NCBI GenBank assembly: GCA_964570585.1
Contig: CAZMYR010000002.1
Location: 36,144 to 100,143 of the forward strand
Origin: G020354945 sp964570585
GTDB lineage: Bacteria; Omnitrophota; Gorgyraeia; JABMRG01; JAFGKX01
DNA: 64,000 nucleotides
Direction: 5' to 3'
Part shown: positions 17,517 through 26,156 of the stretch, one piece after another
How the letters are laid out: the number at the start of each line of letters is the position of its first letter
How positions within the stretch are numbered: the stretch's first letter is position 1
Program-made: the position numbers and the translations under genes
The notes under the pieces: model-generated
The model's input: the letters and a program-made list of their open reading frames with translations, nothing else
The model's database searches: none
Told to the model about the DNA's origin: nothing

Positions 17517-18224
17517 CTACTGTGCATTAACCCATAATCTTGGCAGCTCCAAAATGGCTTTACAAGTTCCGCTGAATCCCAATTTAGATCTACCCTCTCT
17601 GCGTTTCACAAACACGATTGGAACCTCAGTAAAACTACAGCCCAAACTCAGACAGCGGCTTAACATCTCTATTTGGAATAAATAGCCATGAGATTTAATG
17701 GTATCAAATTGTATGTTAGCTAAAACATCCTTCTTGAAACAGCGAAAGCCGCCGGTGCAATCTTTTATACCCGGTCTTAACCAAAGGCGAACAAAAAGAT
17801 TGGCGATGGAGGTGAGAATTTTTCTCCTTAACTTCCGATTAACTACCCTAGCGCCAGGGACATATCTTGAGCCAATACTGATGTCTTTATCTTTGGCTGC
17901 CTCAAGCAAACTACCCAGATATCTGGGGTGATGTGAAAAATCGGCATCCATCTGAATAATCAGTTGGTATGATGGAGAACAGGATAAGATATACCTAAAA
18001 CTGGTCAGATAAGCTCCTCCCAGACCATCTTTTTCTGGCCGATGTATAACCTTTATCTTATTTGACCTTTTAGCTAATCTATCCAACACTTCCCCGGTCC
18101 CATCAGGAGAGTTATCGTCTACAACTAAAATGTCAAATTCTGGCTGAAAATAAAAAATCTGTGAAATTAATTCCTCGATATTCTGCACTTCGTTATAGGT
18201 TGGAATCACTACTACTGTTTTCAT
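17517..18224 (-). CDS. Polyprenyl-phosphate mannose synthase-like GT2
   Basis: A 235-residue single-domain GT2 of the soluble dolichyl-phosphate-mannose-synthase (DPM1) type, of the expected length. Key sites are VVVIPTYNEVQNIEEL, DILVVDDNSPDGTG and QMDADFSHHP (D-x-D). SHGYLFQIEML and FVKRREGRSKLG follow, all typical of DPM1-like enzymes. It likely transfers mannose or another hexose from a nucleotide sugar onto polyprenyl phosphate, giving the donor for the GT-C enzymes beside it. It overlaps the upstream aminotransferase by 4 bases. Confidence 0.88.
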   Translation of the reverse strand: MKTVVVIPTYNEVQNIEELISQIFYFQPEFDILVVDDNSPDGTGEVLDRLAKRSNKIKVIHRPEKDGLGGAYLTSFRYILSCSPSYQLIIQMDADFSHHPRYLGSLLEAAKDKDISIGSRYVPGARVVNRKLRRKILTSIANLFVRLWLRPGIKDCTGGFRCFKKDVLANIQFDTIKSHGYLFQIEMLSRCLSLGCSFTEVPIVFVKRREGRSKLGFSGTCKAILELPRLWVNAQ

Positions 18225-19483
18225 TGTTTACCGACAAGCCTCTTTAAACAATCAGCAATATAAAGCATATGTCTTTCTTTGAGGGGGGGATGGATAGGTA
18301 GATAAAGATTATCCATGAATAGGGCATCGCTTATAGGGCAATCTGTCTTAAATCTTCGAAATTCCTCCAAAACAGAGCAAGATTTAACGTAACCTTCAGT
18401 GACGTCAATCCCTCGCTTCAATAACTTTTTTATTATCCGTTTTTTGTTTTTAACTTGAATAACATAATTAAGATAAATACTTTTTATATAAGGCAGAGTA
18501 TGAGGAATCTTAAGACCGGAATCTTTAAGCACATTGGTTAAAATCTTGGCATTTTCTATTCTCATATTATTATACTTATCTAATTCTTCTAATTGCTTTA
18601 ACCCAATTGCTGCCTGAAGATTGGTAAATTTAACCCGATATTTTTCTGGTAGAGTAGTTTGATTTAAATTAAGCTCCTTTTTACCCTCTAACAAATTGTA
18701 TAGTAAATTGTCGTTAACCAAATTCAAAAGGCGAATTATTGGAAAAACAAAAATAGTAAATGGTAGGGGATAAGTAAAAAAAGAAAGGATTGAAGCAGAA
18801 ATCAGTCGTTTTATCAACTCACTACCTTTAGGATATTTAAAGGCGCTAATTTCCTTTCTAATCTTATCTGTCAAATCACTATTGTTTGTTATGATCGCAC
18901 CTCCTCCCAGAGTATTTAGATTCTTCGTTAGACTAAAGCTAAAATAAGAAAGATGGCCGAATGAACCAACTTTTTTCCCTTTATACTCAGCACCGCAGGC
19001 TTGAGCGCAATCTTCTATAATCTTCAAACTATATTTTCTTGCTACCTTTAAAATTAAATCAATATCACAGGGTTGCCCATAGATATGAGTTAAAAGCAAA
19101 AACTTCGTTTTTGGTGAAACCCTTTCCTCAATTAGGTGAGGATTCATATTATATGTTCCCGGGTCAATATCCACAAACACCGGTTTTGCTCCATAATAAA
19201 CGATTATAGCAACGACCTCAGGAACAGTGTACGCAGAAAGTATAATCTCCTCACCCTTCTTAATATCCAGCGCTTTTAAGCAAAGGTACAACGATACTGT
19301 GCCCGAGGAAGTAGCAATAGCATACTTGGCGCCGATATACTTAGCAAACTCATCCTCAAACTTGGGTAGAGCTCCCCCCCCAAATACTTTCCTTGCTATA
19401 ATGACAGAAAATGCTTCTCTGAATGCCAAAGAGGAAAAATGCACTTTTCCTCGAGGTATTTTGATTAAAAATGGAGTTGCCAT
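18221..19483 (-). CDS. DegT/DnrJ/EryC1/StrS-family PLP-dependent aminotransferase
   Basis: A 420-residue sugar aminotransferase of the DegT family (fold type I, PLP). The PLP-binding lysine is Lys187 in SFSLTKNLN. Cofactor pocket motifs ATSSGTVSLYLCLKAL and EDCAQACGAEYKG are present. Members convert a keto-sugar nucleotide to an amino sugar using glutamate. A few are dehydratases, but these carry His in place of Lys. It implies an amino-deoxy sugar in the product. No partner dehydratase or epimerase is found in this window, so earlier steps must be encoded elsewhere. Confidence 0.88.
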   Translation of the reverse strand: MATPFLIKIPRGKVHFSSLAFREAFSVIIARKVFGGGALPKFEDEFAKYIGAKYAIATSSGTVSLYLCLKALDIKKGEEIILSAYTVPEVVAIIVYYGAKPVFVDIDPGTYNMNPHLIEERVSPKTKFLLLTHIYGQPCDIDLILKVARKYSLKIIEDCAQACGAEYKGKKVGSFGHLSYFSFSLTKNLNTLGGGAIITNNSDLTDKIRKEISAFKYPKGSELIKRLISASILSFFTYPLPFTIFVFPIIRLLNLVNDNLLYNLLEGKKELNLNQTTLPEKYRVKFTNLQAAIGLKQLEELDKYNNMRIENAKILTNVLKDSGLKIPHTLPYIKSIYLNYVIQVKNKKRIIKKLLKRGIDVTEGYVKSCSVLEEFRRFKTDCPISDALFMDNLYLPIHPPLKERHMLYIADCLKRLVGKQ

Positions 19484-19485
19484 AT

Positions 19486-20916
19486 CTATTTATTTTTAAT
19501 TGGGTTATAAAATACAAATTTTAAAAATGAGATTAGACCCTTAAATAAGTATCTAAAATAATGGAGATTTAGGCTCATCTTCATATATTTCCATAAAATC
19601 CTTGGCCTCAAATAGAACCTCCGAGTTATAAGCTGAATAAAGTACTCTATTTGCCTCTGCGACAATCCATAAGGAACAAAAACGTAATTGTGTTCATTGA
19701 GAAGTCTCCAATTTCGATTAAATCTACCGTATCTATCTGCTCTTTGATAATCTAAGGTGCCGGGGAAAGGGGTGAAAGAATTCACAGTAAGAAGATCTAA
19801 ATCTAATTTCAATATACGTTCCAATGTTTTATGAATGCTTTGAATTGTCTCAATAGGTGTTCCTACCATAATATAGCCCTTAGAAATAATACCTGCTTGC
19901 TTGGTCCATTTTAATGCCTTAGCGATCATTTCAAGGTTAATATCCTTCTGCAAAAAATCCAATACTTGTTGAGAACAGCTCTCTATTCCATAGGCAATTC
20001 CCCAGCAACCTGCTTTTTTCATCAGATGAAGGAGTGGAAGTTTTGCCATGTTCACCCGGAGATTGCAGGACCAAACTAAATTAAGTTTTTCTTTAATCAA
20101 CATCTCGCATAACTTAACCAATCGCCTTCGATTTATTCCAAACGTACCATCATATATAGCCAAATCTCTGATACCGTATCTATAGTAAAGCGCTCTTATC
20201 ATTTCCATTACATACTCAGCACTATGCTCTCTATAACATCTCCCCCATATCCCTTGGCTGCAAAAAGAACAACGACCAGGACAGCCCCTGGAAGTAATCA
20301 AAGAGGTACAGGGAAGTTTCTTAAATCCAAAAGCTGAAGGCCGGTAGTATTTTTTTAAATCCGGGTATAAATCCCAAGCAGGAAAAAGCAAGGTATCCAG
20401 ATTTTTAATAAGTGAGTGCGGGGGTGTCTTAACTATTTTGTCCTTATCTTTGTAAACTATTCCATTTATACTGCTTAAATCCCTGTTATTCTGAAGTGCA
20501 TTTAACAACTCAACAAGCGTTACCTCCCCCTCTCCTATTATGCCTATATCAAATTGAGGGAACAAATTCATTGTCTCTTCAGGTAAGGCACTTAAATGGG
20601 CGCCGCCTAAAATAATATACAGCTTATTATTCCTTAGTTTTAATACTCTTGCCACTTCAGCCGCAGAATAAATTGACATAGTAACTGCAGTTATTCCGAC
20701 ATAGTTTGGTTGAAAAGAAAGAATACGGTCAATTGTTTGTTCAATATTTAATCTAAGTACCTCGCAATCTAAAATCTTAACCTCAAAACCTTCTTTCCTT
20801 AACGCGGAAGCTAAAAAGCCAAGGCCAAGCGGTGGCATGTAGACCCCAGCCTCAGCTAGCTCTCCATAACGCTCTTTCCCGCTTAAAGGAGGGTTTACGA
20901 GAATTATTTTTGACAT
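19486..20916 (-). CDS. Cobalamin-binding-type radical SAM protein
   Basis: A 476-residue class B radical SAM protein. The B12-type domain has MPPLGLGFLASAL (27-39), IILGGAHLSALPE and IIGEGEVTL. The radical SAM domain has Cys212, Cys216 and Cys219 in TSRGCPGRCSFC, plus AYGIESCSQQ and YIMVGTPIET. A basic C-terminal tail of about 70 residues follows. It is 3 bases upstream of the aminotransferase gene, so it is in the same operon and may act on the same sugar or its carrier. Confidence 0.88.
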   Translation of the reverse strand: MSKIILVNPPLSGKERYGELAEAGVYMPPLGLGFLASALRKEGFEVKILDCEVLRLNIEQTIDRILSFQPNYVGITAVTMSIYSAAEVARVLKLRNNKLYIILGGAHLSALPEETMNLFPQFDIGIIGEGEVTLVELLNALQNNRDLSSINGIVYKDKDKIVKTPPHSLIKNLDTLLFPAWDLYPDLKKYYRPSAFGFKKLPCTSLITSRGCPGRCSFCSQGIWGRCYREHSAEYVMEMIRALYYRYGIRDLAIYDGTFGINRRRLVKLCEMLIKEKLNLVWSCNLRVNMAKLPLLHLMKKAGCWGIAYGIESCSQQVLDFLQKDINLEMIAKALKWTKQAGIISKGYIMVGTPIETIQSIHKTLERILKLDLDLLTVNSFTPFPGTLDYQRADRYGRFNRNWRLLNEHNYVFVPYGLSQRQIEYFIQLITRRFYLRPRILWKYMKMSLNLHYFRYLFKGLISFLKFVFYNPIKNK

Positions 20917-20940
20917 GCTTTTAAAATTTTAAGGTTCTTT

Positions 20941-20989
20941 ACCCCGCCCTTCCTTAAGTATTTTAAATTACTATCAGGAAGGGCGGGGT
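20941..20989. repeat. Inverted repeat with perfect 14-bp GC-rich stem
   Basis: ACCCCGCCCTTCCT (20941-20954) is followed after 21 bases by its exact reverse complement (20976-20989). It fills the space between the GT2 gene at 20990 and the radical SAM gene ending at 20916. The stem touches the GT2 stop codon. On the minus strand it could act as an intrinsic terminator or an mRNA-stabilising hairpin, but no good T-run follows. Its GC content is far above the surroundings. Confidence 0.6.
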
Positions 20990-21940
20990 TCACTCTATTT
21001 TTGCGCGGTTCTCCATTATTTTTTTAACAGAATAAGTAGGTTTTCCGGTAGTCTCATAATATGCCCTGACAGATATCTCGGCTAACAACCCCATTAGAAT
21101 AAACTGAAATCCGATTATGATAAACACCACCATTATAAACAATAGCGGGCTTACCCATACCCCTCCAAAATATATCTTTCTTATGACTATTAAAACACCT
21201 AACAATACTCCTAAAATATTCGATACAATACCTGGAAAACCAAAAACATAGATAGGGTTACTTATATAATTGTTAATAAATTCAGCAGTAAAAAAATCCA
21301 AAACCACTTTAAAAATACGGCCCAAACCATACTTCGAGTTACCACGGAATCTCTTTCTATGAGAAACTTCTACTTCGGCGATAGAAGCTCCTTGCCTTGC
21401 TGCATATATAGGCAATAATCTATGCATCTCTCCATATAGCCTCATCTTCTTAATTATATCTTTTTTATAAACCTTAAAGGTGCATCCGAAATCATGCAAC
21501 TTAATTTTGCTAAGTTTTGAAATTAAATAATTCGCTATATAGGAGGGAATTTTCTTTGTAAAAAGGGGATCCTCCCTCTTCCTGCGCCATCCACTAACAA
21601 CATCAAAACCTTCCTCCATCTTATTAAGAAGCTTTGGTATATCCGAAGGGTTATTTTGCAAATCAGCATCCAGAAAAACTATTATCTCTCCCCGCGAATA
21701 ATCTATCCCTGCCTGCATAGCTGGTGTCTGTCCATAATGCTGGCTAAGCTGCACTAATCTTATTTTTTCAGAAGAATTAGCAATATTAATCAACGCCTTG
21801 AGACTATTATCTCTACTTCCATCGTCTATATATATAATCTCATAATCTTGGACCAGTGATTTCAATACCTTATTAAGTTCGCTATTTAAGACATTAAGAT
21901 TCTTCTCCTCATTATATACAGGAATTATTACTGAAATCAT
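20990..21940 (-). CDS. GtrB-like GT2 (polyprenyl-phosphate glycosyltransferase) with two membrane helices
   Basis: A 316-residue GT2 resembling bactoprenol glucosyl/mannosyl transferases (GtrB, DPM1-like type with two C-terminal helices). It has MISVIIPVYNEEKNL, EIIYIDDGSRDNS, FLDADLQNNPSD (D-x-D) and HRKRFRGNSKYGL. Two transmembrane helices lie near residues 232-254 and 265-290. It would place a sugar on undecaprenyl phosphate at the cytoplasmic face. It sits downstream of a large structured repeat (21962-22102), so it may belong to a separate transcript from the radical SAM genes upstream. Confidence 0.9.
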   Translation of the reverse strand: MISVIIPVYNEEKNLNVLNSELNKVLKSLVQDYEIIYIDDGSRDNSLKALINIANSSEKIRLVQLSQHYGQTPAMQAGIDYSRGEIIVFLDADLQNNPSDIPKLLNKMEEGFDVVSGWRRKREDPLFTKKIPSYIANYLISKLSKIKLHDFGCTFKVYKKDIIKKMRLYGEMHRLLPIYAARQGASIAEVEVSHRKRFRGNSKYGLGRIFKVVLDFFTAEFINNYISNPIYVFGFPGIVSNILGVLLGVLIVIRKIYFGGVWVSPLLFIMVVFIIIGFQFILMGLLAEISVRAYYETTGKPTYSVKKIMENRAKIE

Positions 21941-21961
21941 AAGCTAAGACTCCTAAGAATA

Positions 21962-22102
21962 GCACCGTTTCTGAAAGCAAAGGGGCAAGTGTCCCCCTTG
22001 CGGGCCCTGCATAATCGCGAAGCGATTAAGCAGGACTAGTCCTGTTGAAATCCTTTGGATTTCTACAGGGGACATTTGCTACTTTGCTTTCAGAAACGGT
22101 GC
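21962..22102. repeat. Cloverleaf-like 141-bp inverted repeat element
   Basis: Outer arms GCACCGTTTCTGAAAGCAAAG (21 bases, 21962-21982) and the exact reverse complement (22082-22102) continue inward with near-perfect pairing (GCAAGTGTCCCC against GGGGACATTTGC). Inside are two further hairpins with 13-bp arms and one mismatch each: 22006-22018 with 22022-22034 (GAA loop), and 22041-22053 with 22057-22069 (TTT loop). Between them is the palindrome GGACTAGTCC (22033-22042). The result is a three-armed cruciform with no ORF. It fills most of the 171-base gap between genes and shares its termini with 9533-9542 and 11276-11306. A non-autonomous mobile element or a REP/REPIN-like structure is likely. 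Confidence 0.7.
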
Positions 22103-22111
22103 ATCCTACGT

Positions 22112-25100
22112 TTACTCCCTCCCCCCTAAAACCATTATTCCCTTAAATCTTTTAAGAAACCATAAATAGAAACAAAATAACAGAGAAATCATAAATAAGA
22201 AAAATAAAATTAGTTTCTTATAAAAAGGCCTTTTAATGAGAAGATATTCAGAAGGGGTAGCCAAGTACTCCTCTTGCCTTTGAGCTATAGAGGGTGTTTT
22301 TAAATCCTGAAGTTTATTTATAGACTCTCTTAAGCTATCTATTTTCTCCTGTTTAGTTAATTTATTTAGAGAAGTAACTGCATTTAATTCTTTGCCTTCT
22401 TTTAAATTGGTTTCTTTTACCTCTAAACCCAACGTTAGGGCTAAATCTAACAGCTTCTCTCCCCTTTCTTTCCTTACTGGCCAGGTATTGCCATCTTCGG
22501 TTTGCCAGAGGTAGTGCCAGTCCTTCTCTGGCAAGGGTGTGACCAAACCAAACCTCTCCGGTTTCTCATAAATCTCGGTACCGGCAATTAGATGAAGGGT
22601 ATTGATGGATTTAATGGTATCAATATAATCAGCATTTCTTTTAATAAAATCTACTGTTTGCTTAAACTCAACCTCGCCTTCACCAGGAAACCCAATCATA
22701 ACAAAGACCTCGGTTTTAATCCCCGCCTGCTTGGCAGCCTGGATAGCCTGTTCAGCCTCCTGAGAGGTGTATATCTTTCTCATCTTCTTTAAAACCTTAT
22801 CAGAGGCGCTCTCTAAACCTATCTGTAAGACATCGCAACCAGATTCCTTCATCCTCTTAAATAATTCCCCCCTCATTTGCCTGGAAGGGGCAATCTGGCC
22901 ATCCCAAGAAATTCTCAAATCTCTCTCCTTAATACAATCGCATATCTTAGATAGCTCCTCGGGGTCTCCGTTAAGAAGATTGTCGCTGACAGTAAACTTC
23001 TTTATCCCGTATTTATTCACATGGTGAGATAATTCCTCCGCAATAGATTCTACCTTCTTCATTCTGTAGCCAGGGGCTAAGCGAAAATTTTTGCAGAAAC
23101 TACACTTTCCTCTACAACCCCTGGACCACTCAACCAGGAAAGCGTTTGAATGATAATTTTCTAAATCAAACTCCTCATAGGTAGGAAAGGGCGCTTTTTC
23201 TAAATCCAAGGGGTCCCTCCTATTATATACCCAGTGATTATTCTTCTTAGTTACTGCTCCAGCTATTCCGGTTAATTCTTCTCCCTGATTTATCCTTTTA
23301 ATAATCTCCAAAAGTGTCTCCTCCCCCTCTCCCACTACAAAGGCATCGATATCGTTACCCACATTATCTAAAAAACCCCTTCTTTGATACTCGGTAGAAC
23401 AAGACGGTCCACCCAAAATAATCCTTTTATAAGGGGCCTTTTCCTTAAGCCTTCTAATCACCTCGATGGTAATATTTTCCCTGGGGTCAACTACGGAAAA
23501 ACCGATTATATCTGTGGCTGAATTAGCCAAGGTATCAACACAATAATCTAATTGTTCTTTAAATAAATCCAAGAGTGCAGAGAAGGTATATTTATCATTC
23601 CAGAAATTCTTATTCTCCACATGCCAGAGCATCTTAAAATCATCACCAATAGTATTATGAAAATAGACGTTAAAATCGTAAACCTTGGGATTGAGCCTAT
23701 ATCTTTTTAAATAAGAAGCAAGATAGGCTAATCCGATAGGGGGATTATTCACTCCCCAGGGAGGTAGGGCAACAAGAAGAATATCAGCCATCTTCTTTCT
23801 AAAATCCATAGCTTGTAAATCCGTAGATTTCTCGATAAGATTAGTGCTGAAAATTTGGATATCCAGATCTTTTAAAACACTGATTACTCTTTCAGTTCTT
23901 CTCTTACGGGCCTTAAAATTATTTCCATCGGCAGTATACCAATGTGAATCTCTTAACTCTGGAGAAGAAGGGAAAAAAATTCCATATTTCTCGGAATTTA
24001 TAGAGCAGTCGTTTTCTCTAACCGCATTACAGGTATTAATATTTGTTACTCCTGAAATATAATTTCTGTTCTTTTTAATAAATTCGATAGTTTGCTCAAC
24101 ATCAGCTTCTGTTTCTCCGGGAAATCCAAGAATAAAATTTAGCTGGGTGTTTATTCCTGCCTTACGGGTATCCCTCAATACCTCTTCTATTATATCTATT
24201 GATAAAGACTTTCTCATCTTTTTTAAGACCTTATTTGAACCAGATTCTATGCCATAATTTAAGGTTAAGCATCCCGCCTTCCTCATCTTATATAAAAGTG
24301 GGTATCTCATTTGTCTTCTTGCTATTGCCAGAGCTATCCAGGTTAATTTATATTTTGAACCAATAATTAAATCGCATAATTTTCCCAACTCATTTATATT
24401 GCCATTAATGAGCGCGTCGTTGAAATAAAAATTGTTTATCTTATTCTTCTCAACATGGTATTTAATCTCCTCGAACATATTTTCAGCAGTCCTTATTCTA
24501 TATTTGCCTGTTGCCCTCCAATCATCGCAAAAGGCGCATCTATTAATACAGCCTCTGCTCATTAAAAGAGGCAGGGCTTTCTCTGTATACTTCTCAAGGT
24601 TAAATTCCTCAAAAGTGGGATAGCTCAAGCTATCAAGTGAATTAACAAACTGAGGAATCTCAAAATTATTTCCTTTGAGCCTACAAGAAACCACTCCGGG
24701 AATATCTATGGATAGATAATTCTCTTTTATTTTACTAACTAATTTAAACAGTGTCGGCTCTCCTTCACCAAGAACAAAAAAATCAATTATATCTTGAGGG
24801 AAAATTTGTTCTCTGTCCTGTTTTGACAAACAACCACGACCGCCAACCACAATTATTTTATCGGGGGACCTTTCTTTAATCTGCTTGATTACCTCAATAG
24901 TGAATAACCTGTTTGAAGCGCAGACAGAAAATCCATAGATATTTGTATTTGAAAAAGAGAGAATTTTCTCCGCGCAATACTCAACTTCATTCTTTAATAG
25001 TTGCTTAAGTTGAATAAATGAATCCCAATCGCACCAATGTTTGCTGTTGTCCAAATTCCATAATTCTTTAACTCTATCACTAACTTTTTCATAAACATCG

Positions 25101-25240
25101 ATATTTAGATCCAGAACTCCTGCCCTTATCTTTCTTGCTCTTAAATTTGCCGATAAATAAGCTAAACTCAAAAGTGGCATTTTTACTTCCCATGCTGGAC
25201 AAGCTACCAAAATAATATCCTTATCGTTTATCATGTTCAA
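22112..25240 (-). CDS. Double cobalamin radical SAM protein with C-terminal membrane anchor
   Basis: A 1042-residue protein holding two complete class B radical SAM units in tandem, with a period of about 478 residues. Unit 1 has the B12-type domain at 8-170 (CPAWEVKMPLLSLAYLS, VVGGRGC, VLGEGEP) and cluster ligands Cys231, Cys235 and Cys238 (SRGCINRCAFC). Unit 2 has the B12-type domain at 485-650 (PPWGVNNPPIGLAYLASYL, ILGGPSC, VVGEGEE) and ligands Cys709, Cys713 and Cys716 (SRGCRGKCSFC). A charged, probably helical stretch (955-995) leads to a membrane helix at about 1008-1029. Both active sites look intact, so two sequential radical reactions at the membrane are plausible. The first codon is TTG with AAGG upstream; ATG at 25234 is an alternative start. 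Confidence 0.88.
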   Translation of the reverse strand: MNMINDKDIILVACPAWEVKMPLLSLAYLSANLRARKIRAGVLDLNIDVYEKVSDRVKELWNLDNSKHWCDWDSFIQLKQLLKNEVEYCAEKILSFSNTNIYGFSVCASNRLFTIEVIKQIKERSPDKIIVVGGRGCLSKQDREQIFPQDIIDFFVLGEGEPTLFKLVSKIKENYLSIDIPGVVSCRLKGNNFEIPQFVNSLDSLSYPTFEEFNLEKYTEKALPLLMSRGCINRCAFCDDWRATGKYRIRTAENMFEEIKYHVEKNKINNFYFNDALINGNINELGKLCDLIIGSKYKLTWIALAIARRQMRYPLLYKMRKAGCLTLNYGIESGSNKVLKKMRKSLSIDIIEEVLRDTRKAGINTQLNFILGFPGETEADVEQTIEFIKKNRNYISGVTNINTCNAVRENDCSINSEKYGIFFPSSPELRDSHWYTADGNNFKARKRRTERVISVLKDLDIQIFSTNLIEKSTDLQAMDFRKKMADILLVALPPWGVNNPPIGLAYLASYLKRYRLNPKVYDFNVYFHNTIGDDFKMLWHVENKNFWNDKYTFSALLDLFKEQLDYCVDTLANSATDIIGFSVVDPRENITIEVIRRLKEKAPYKRIILGGPSCSTEYQRRGFLDNVGNDIDAFVVGEGEETLLEIIKRINQGEELTGIAGAVTKKNNHWVYNRRDPLDLEKAPFPTYEEFDLENYHSNAFLVEWSRGCRGKCSFCKNFRLAPGYRMKKVESIAEELSHHVNKYGIKKFTVSDNLLNGDPEELSKICDCIKERDLRISWDGQIAPSRQMRGELFKRMKESGCDVLQIGLESASDKVLKKMRKIYTSQEAEQAIQAAKQAGIKTEVFVMIGFPGEGEVEFKQTVDFIKRNADYIDTIKSINTLHLIAGTEIYEKPERFGLVTPLPEKDWHYLWQTEDGNTWPVRKERGEKLLDLALTLGLEVKETNLKEGKELNAVTSLNKLTKQEKIDSLRESINKLQDLKTPSIAQRQEEYLATPSEYLLIKRPFYKKLILFFLFMISLLFCFYLWFLKRFKGIMVLGGRE

Positions 25241-25272
25241 AGAAATACCTTAAGAGCACTGAAAAATTACAT

Positions 25273-26154
25273 TTAATGTAAATAAGTTATTGCTGCCTCG
25301 CATCTTTTACAGATAAAGTCTTCTGGAGATTCAGTTTTACCCTCGACCATATCCCAGACCTTCTTTCTTCTTCCATTCCAGATCTCATAAATAGAAGAAT
25401 TCTTTACATTACCCAATACTACTTCCCTCCTCCAATCCATACAGCAGATAACAGCATCGCCATTGTATAAAATAGGAAGTAACTCATTTGCCCAAATAGT
25501 GGCGCATCCACCGACAGAGGAATGTCTCACTTTGGGCAGAGAGCTAACATTTCCTGCTCGAGAGATAGGCCCTTCAAAATAGCTTATCTTTCTTATTCCT
25601 TTTTCTTGCCAGAAATTAAAGGTTTCCTCTTTCTCTTTCTCAGTCAAATACTTATGTTTTAGGAAGGTAATTATAATAAATTCTTCAATATTTCGTCCAG
25701 ACCTTCTGACCATTTCGATAAACTGACCGATTCTTTTTAGGGTAAGCTCAGGATTTAGGCCCGTAGCACCGTAAATAGTTTTTGGATATATTCCATGAAC
25801 GCTTATCCCTACCCAATCTAACTTAGAATTAATCAAGGCCATGGAGAGCTCTTCTGTTAAAAGGCTCCCATTGGTCAAGATATGGATAGAGCTTTGAGGA
25901 TTCTTTTCTTTAGCATAATTTATTTTTTTTACTATATCCTTATCCATCAAGGGTTCATTCATAAGATAGGGCATAATTCTTTCTATAGAAGAATTATATT
26001 GGCTGCACTCATCAACAATTTTTCTGTACAGATTCCCCTCCATATTGCCTTGAGGCAATTCATCTTTAACCTCAGGATAAGGGCAAAAGATACACCTGCC
26101 ATTGCAGCATGATGCAGTCTGGATCATTATATATTTAGGAAATTTTAAATGCAT
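25273..26154 (-). CDS. Radical SAM protein with SPASM-like C-terminal cluster site
   Basis: A 293-residue radical SAM enzyme without a cobalamin domain. The cluster ligands are Cys17, Cys21 and Cys24 in SCCNGRCIFC, close to the N-terminus. The C-terminal region has CCMDWRREVVLGNV and ICKRCEAA, a short SPASM-type auxiliary cluster site. SPASM proteins modify peptides, sugars or small molecules. The motif GCATIWANELLPILYNGDAVICC is like the family in which this region reads the product template. It lies between two cobalamin radical SAM genes with 2 bases to the downstream gene's partner, so it is part of the same pathway. Confidence 0.82.
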   Translation of the reverse strand: MHLKFPKYIMIQTASCCNGRCIFCPYPEVKDELPQGNMEGNLYRKIVDECSQYNSSIERIMPYLMNEPLMDKDIVKKINYAKEKNPQSSIHILTNGSLLTEELSMALINSKLDWVGISVHGIYPKTIYGATGLNPELTLKRIGQFIEMVRRSGRNIEEFIIITFLKHKYLTEKEKEETFNFWQEKGIRKISYFEGPISRAGNVSSLPKVRHSSVGGCATIWANELLPILYNGDAVICCMDWRREVVLGNVKNSSIYEIWNGRRKKVWDMVEGKTESPEDFICKRCEAAITYLH

Positions 26155-26156
26155 AG

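Noticed and set aside
21962..22102. A tRNA or tmRNA reading of the cloverleaf-like repeat
   Set aside because: The arms are too long, loops are only three bases, and there is no T-loop consensus or CCA end. It is better explained as a palindromic repeat element.
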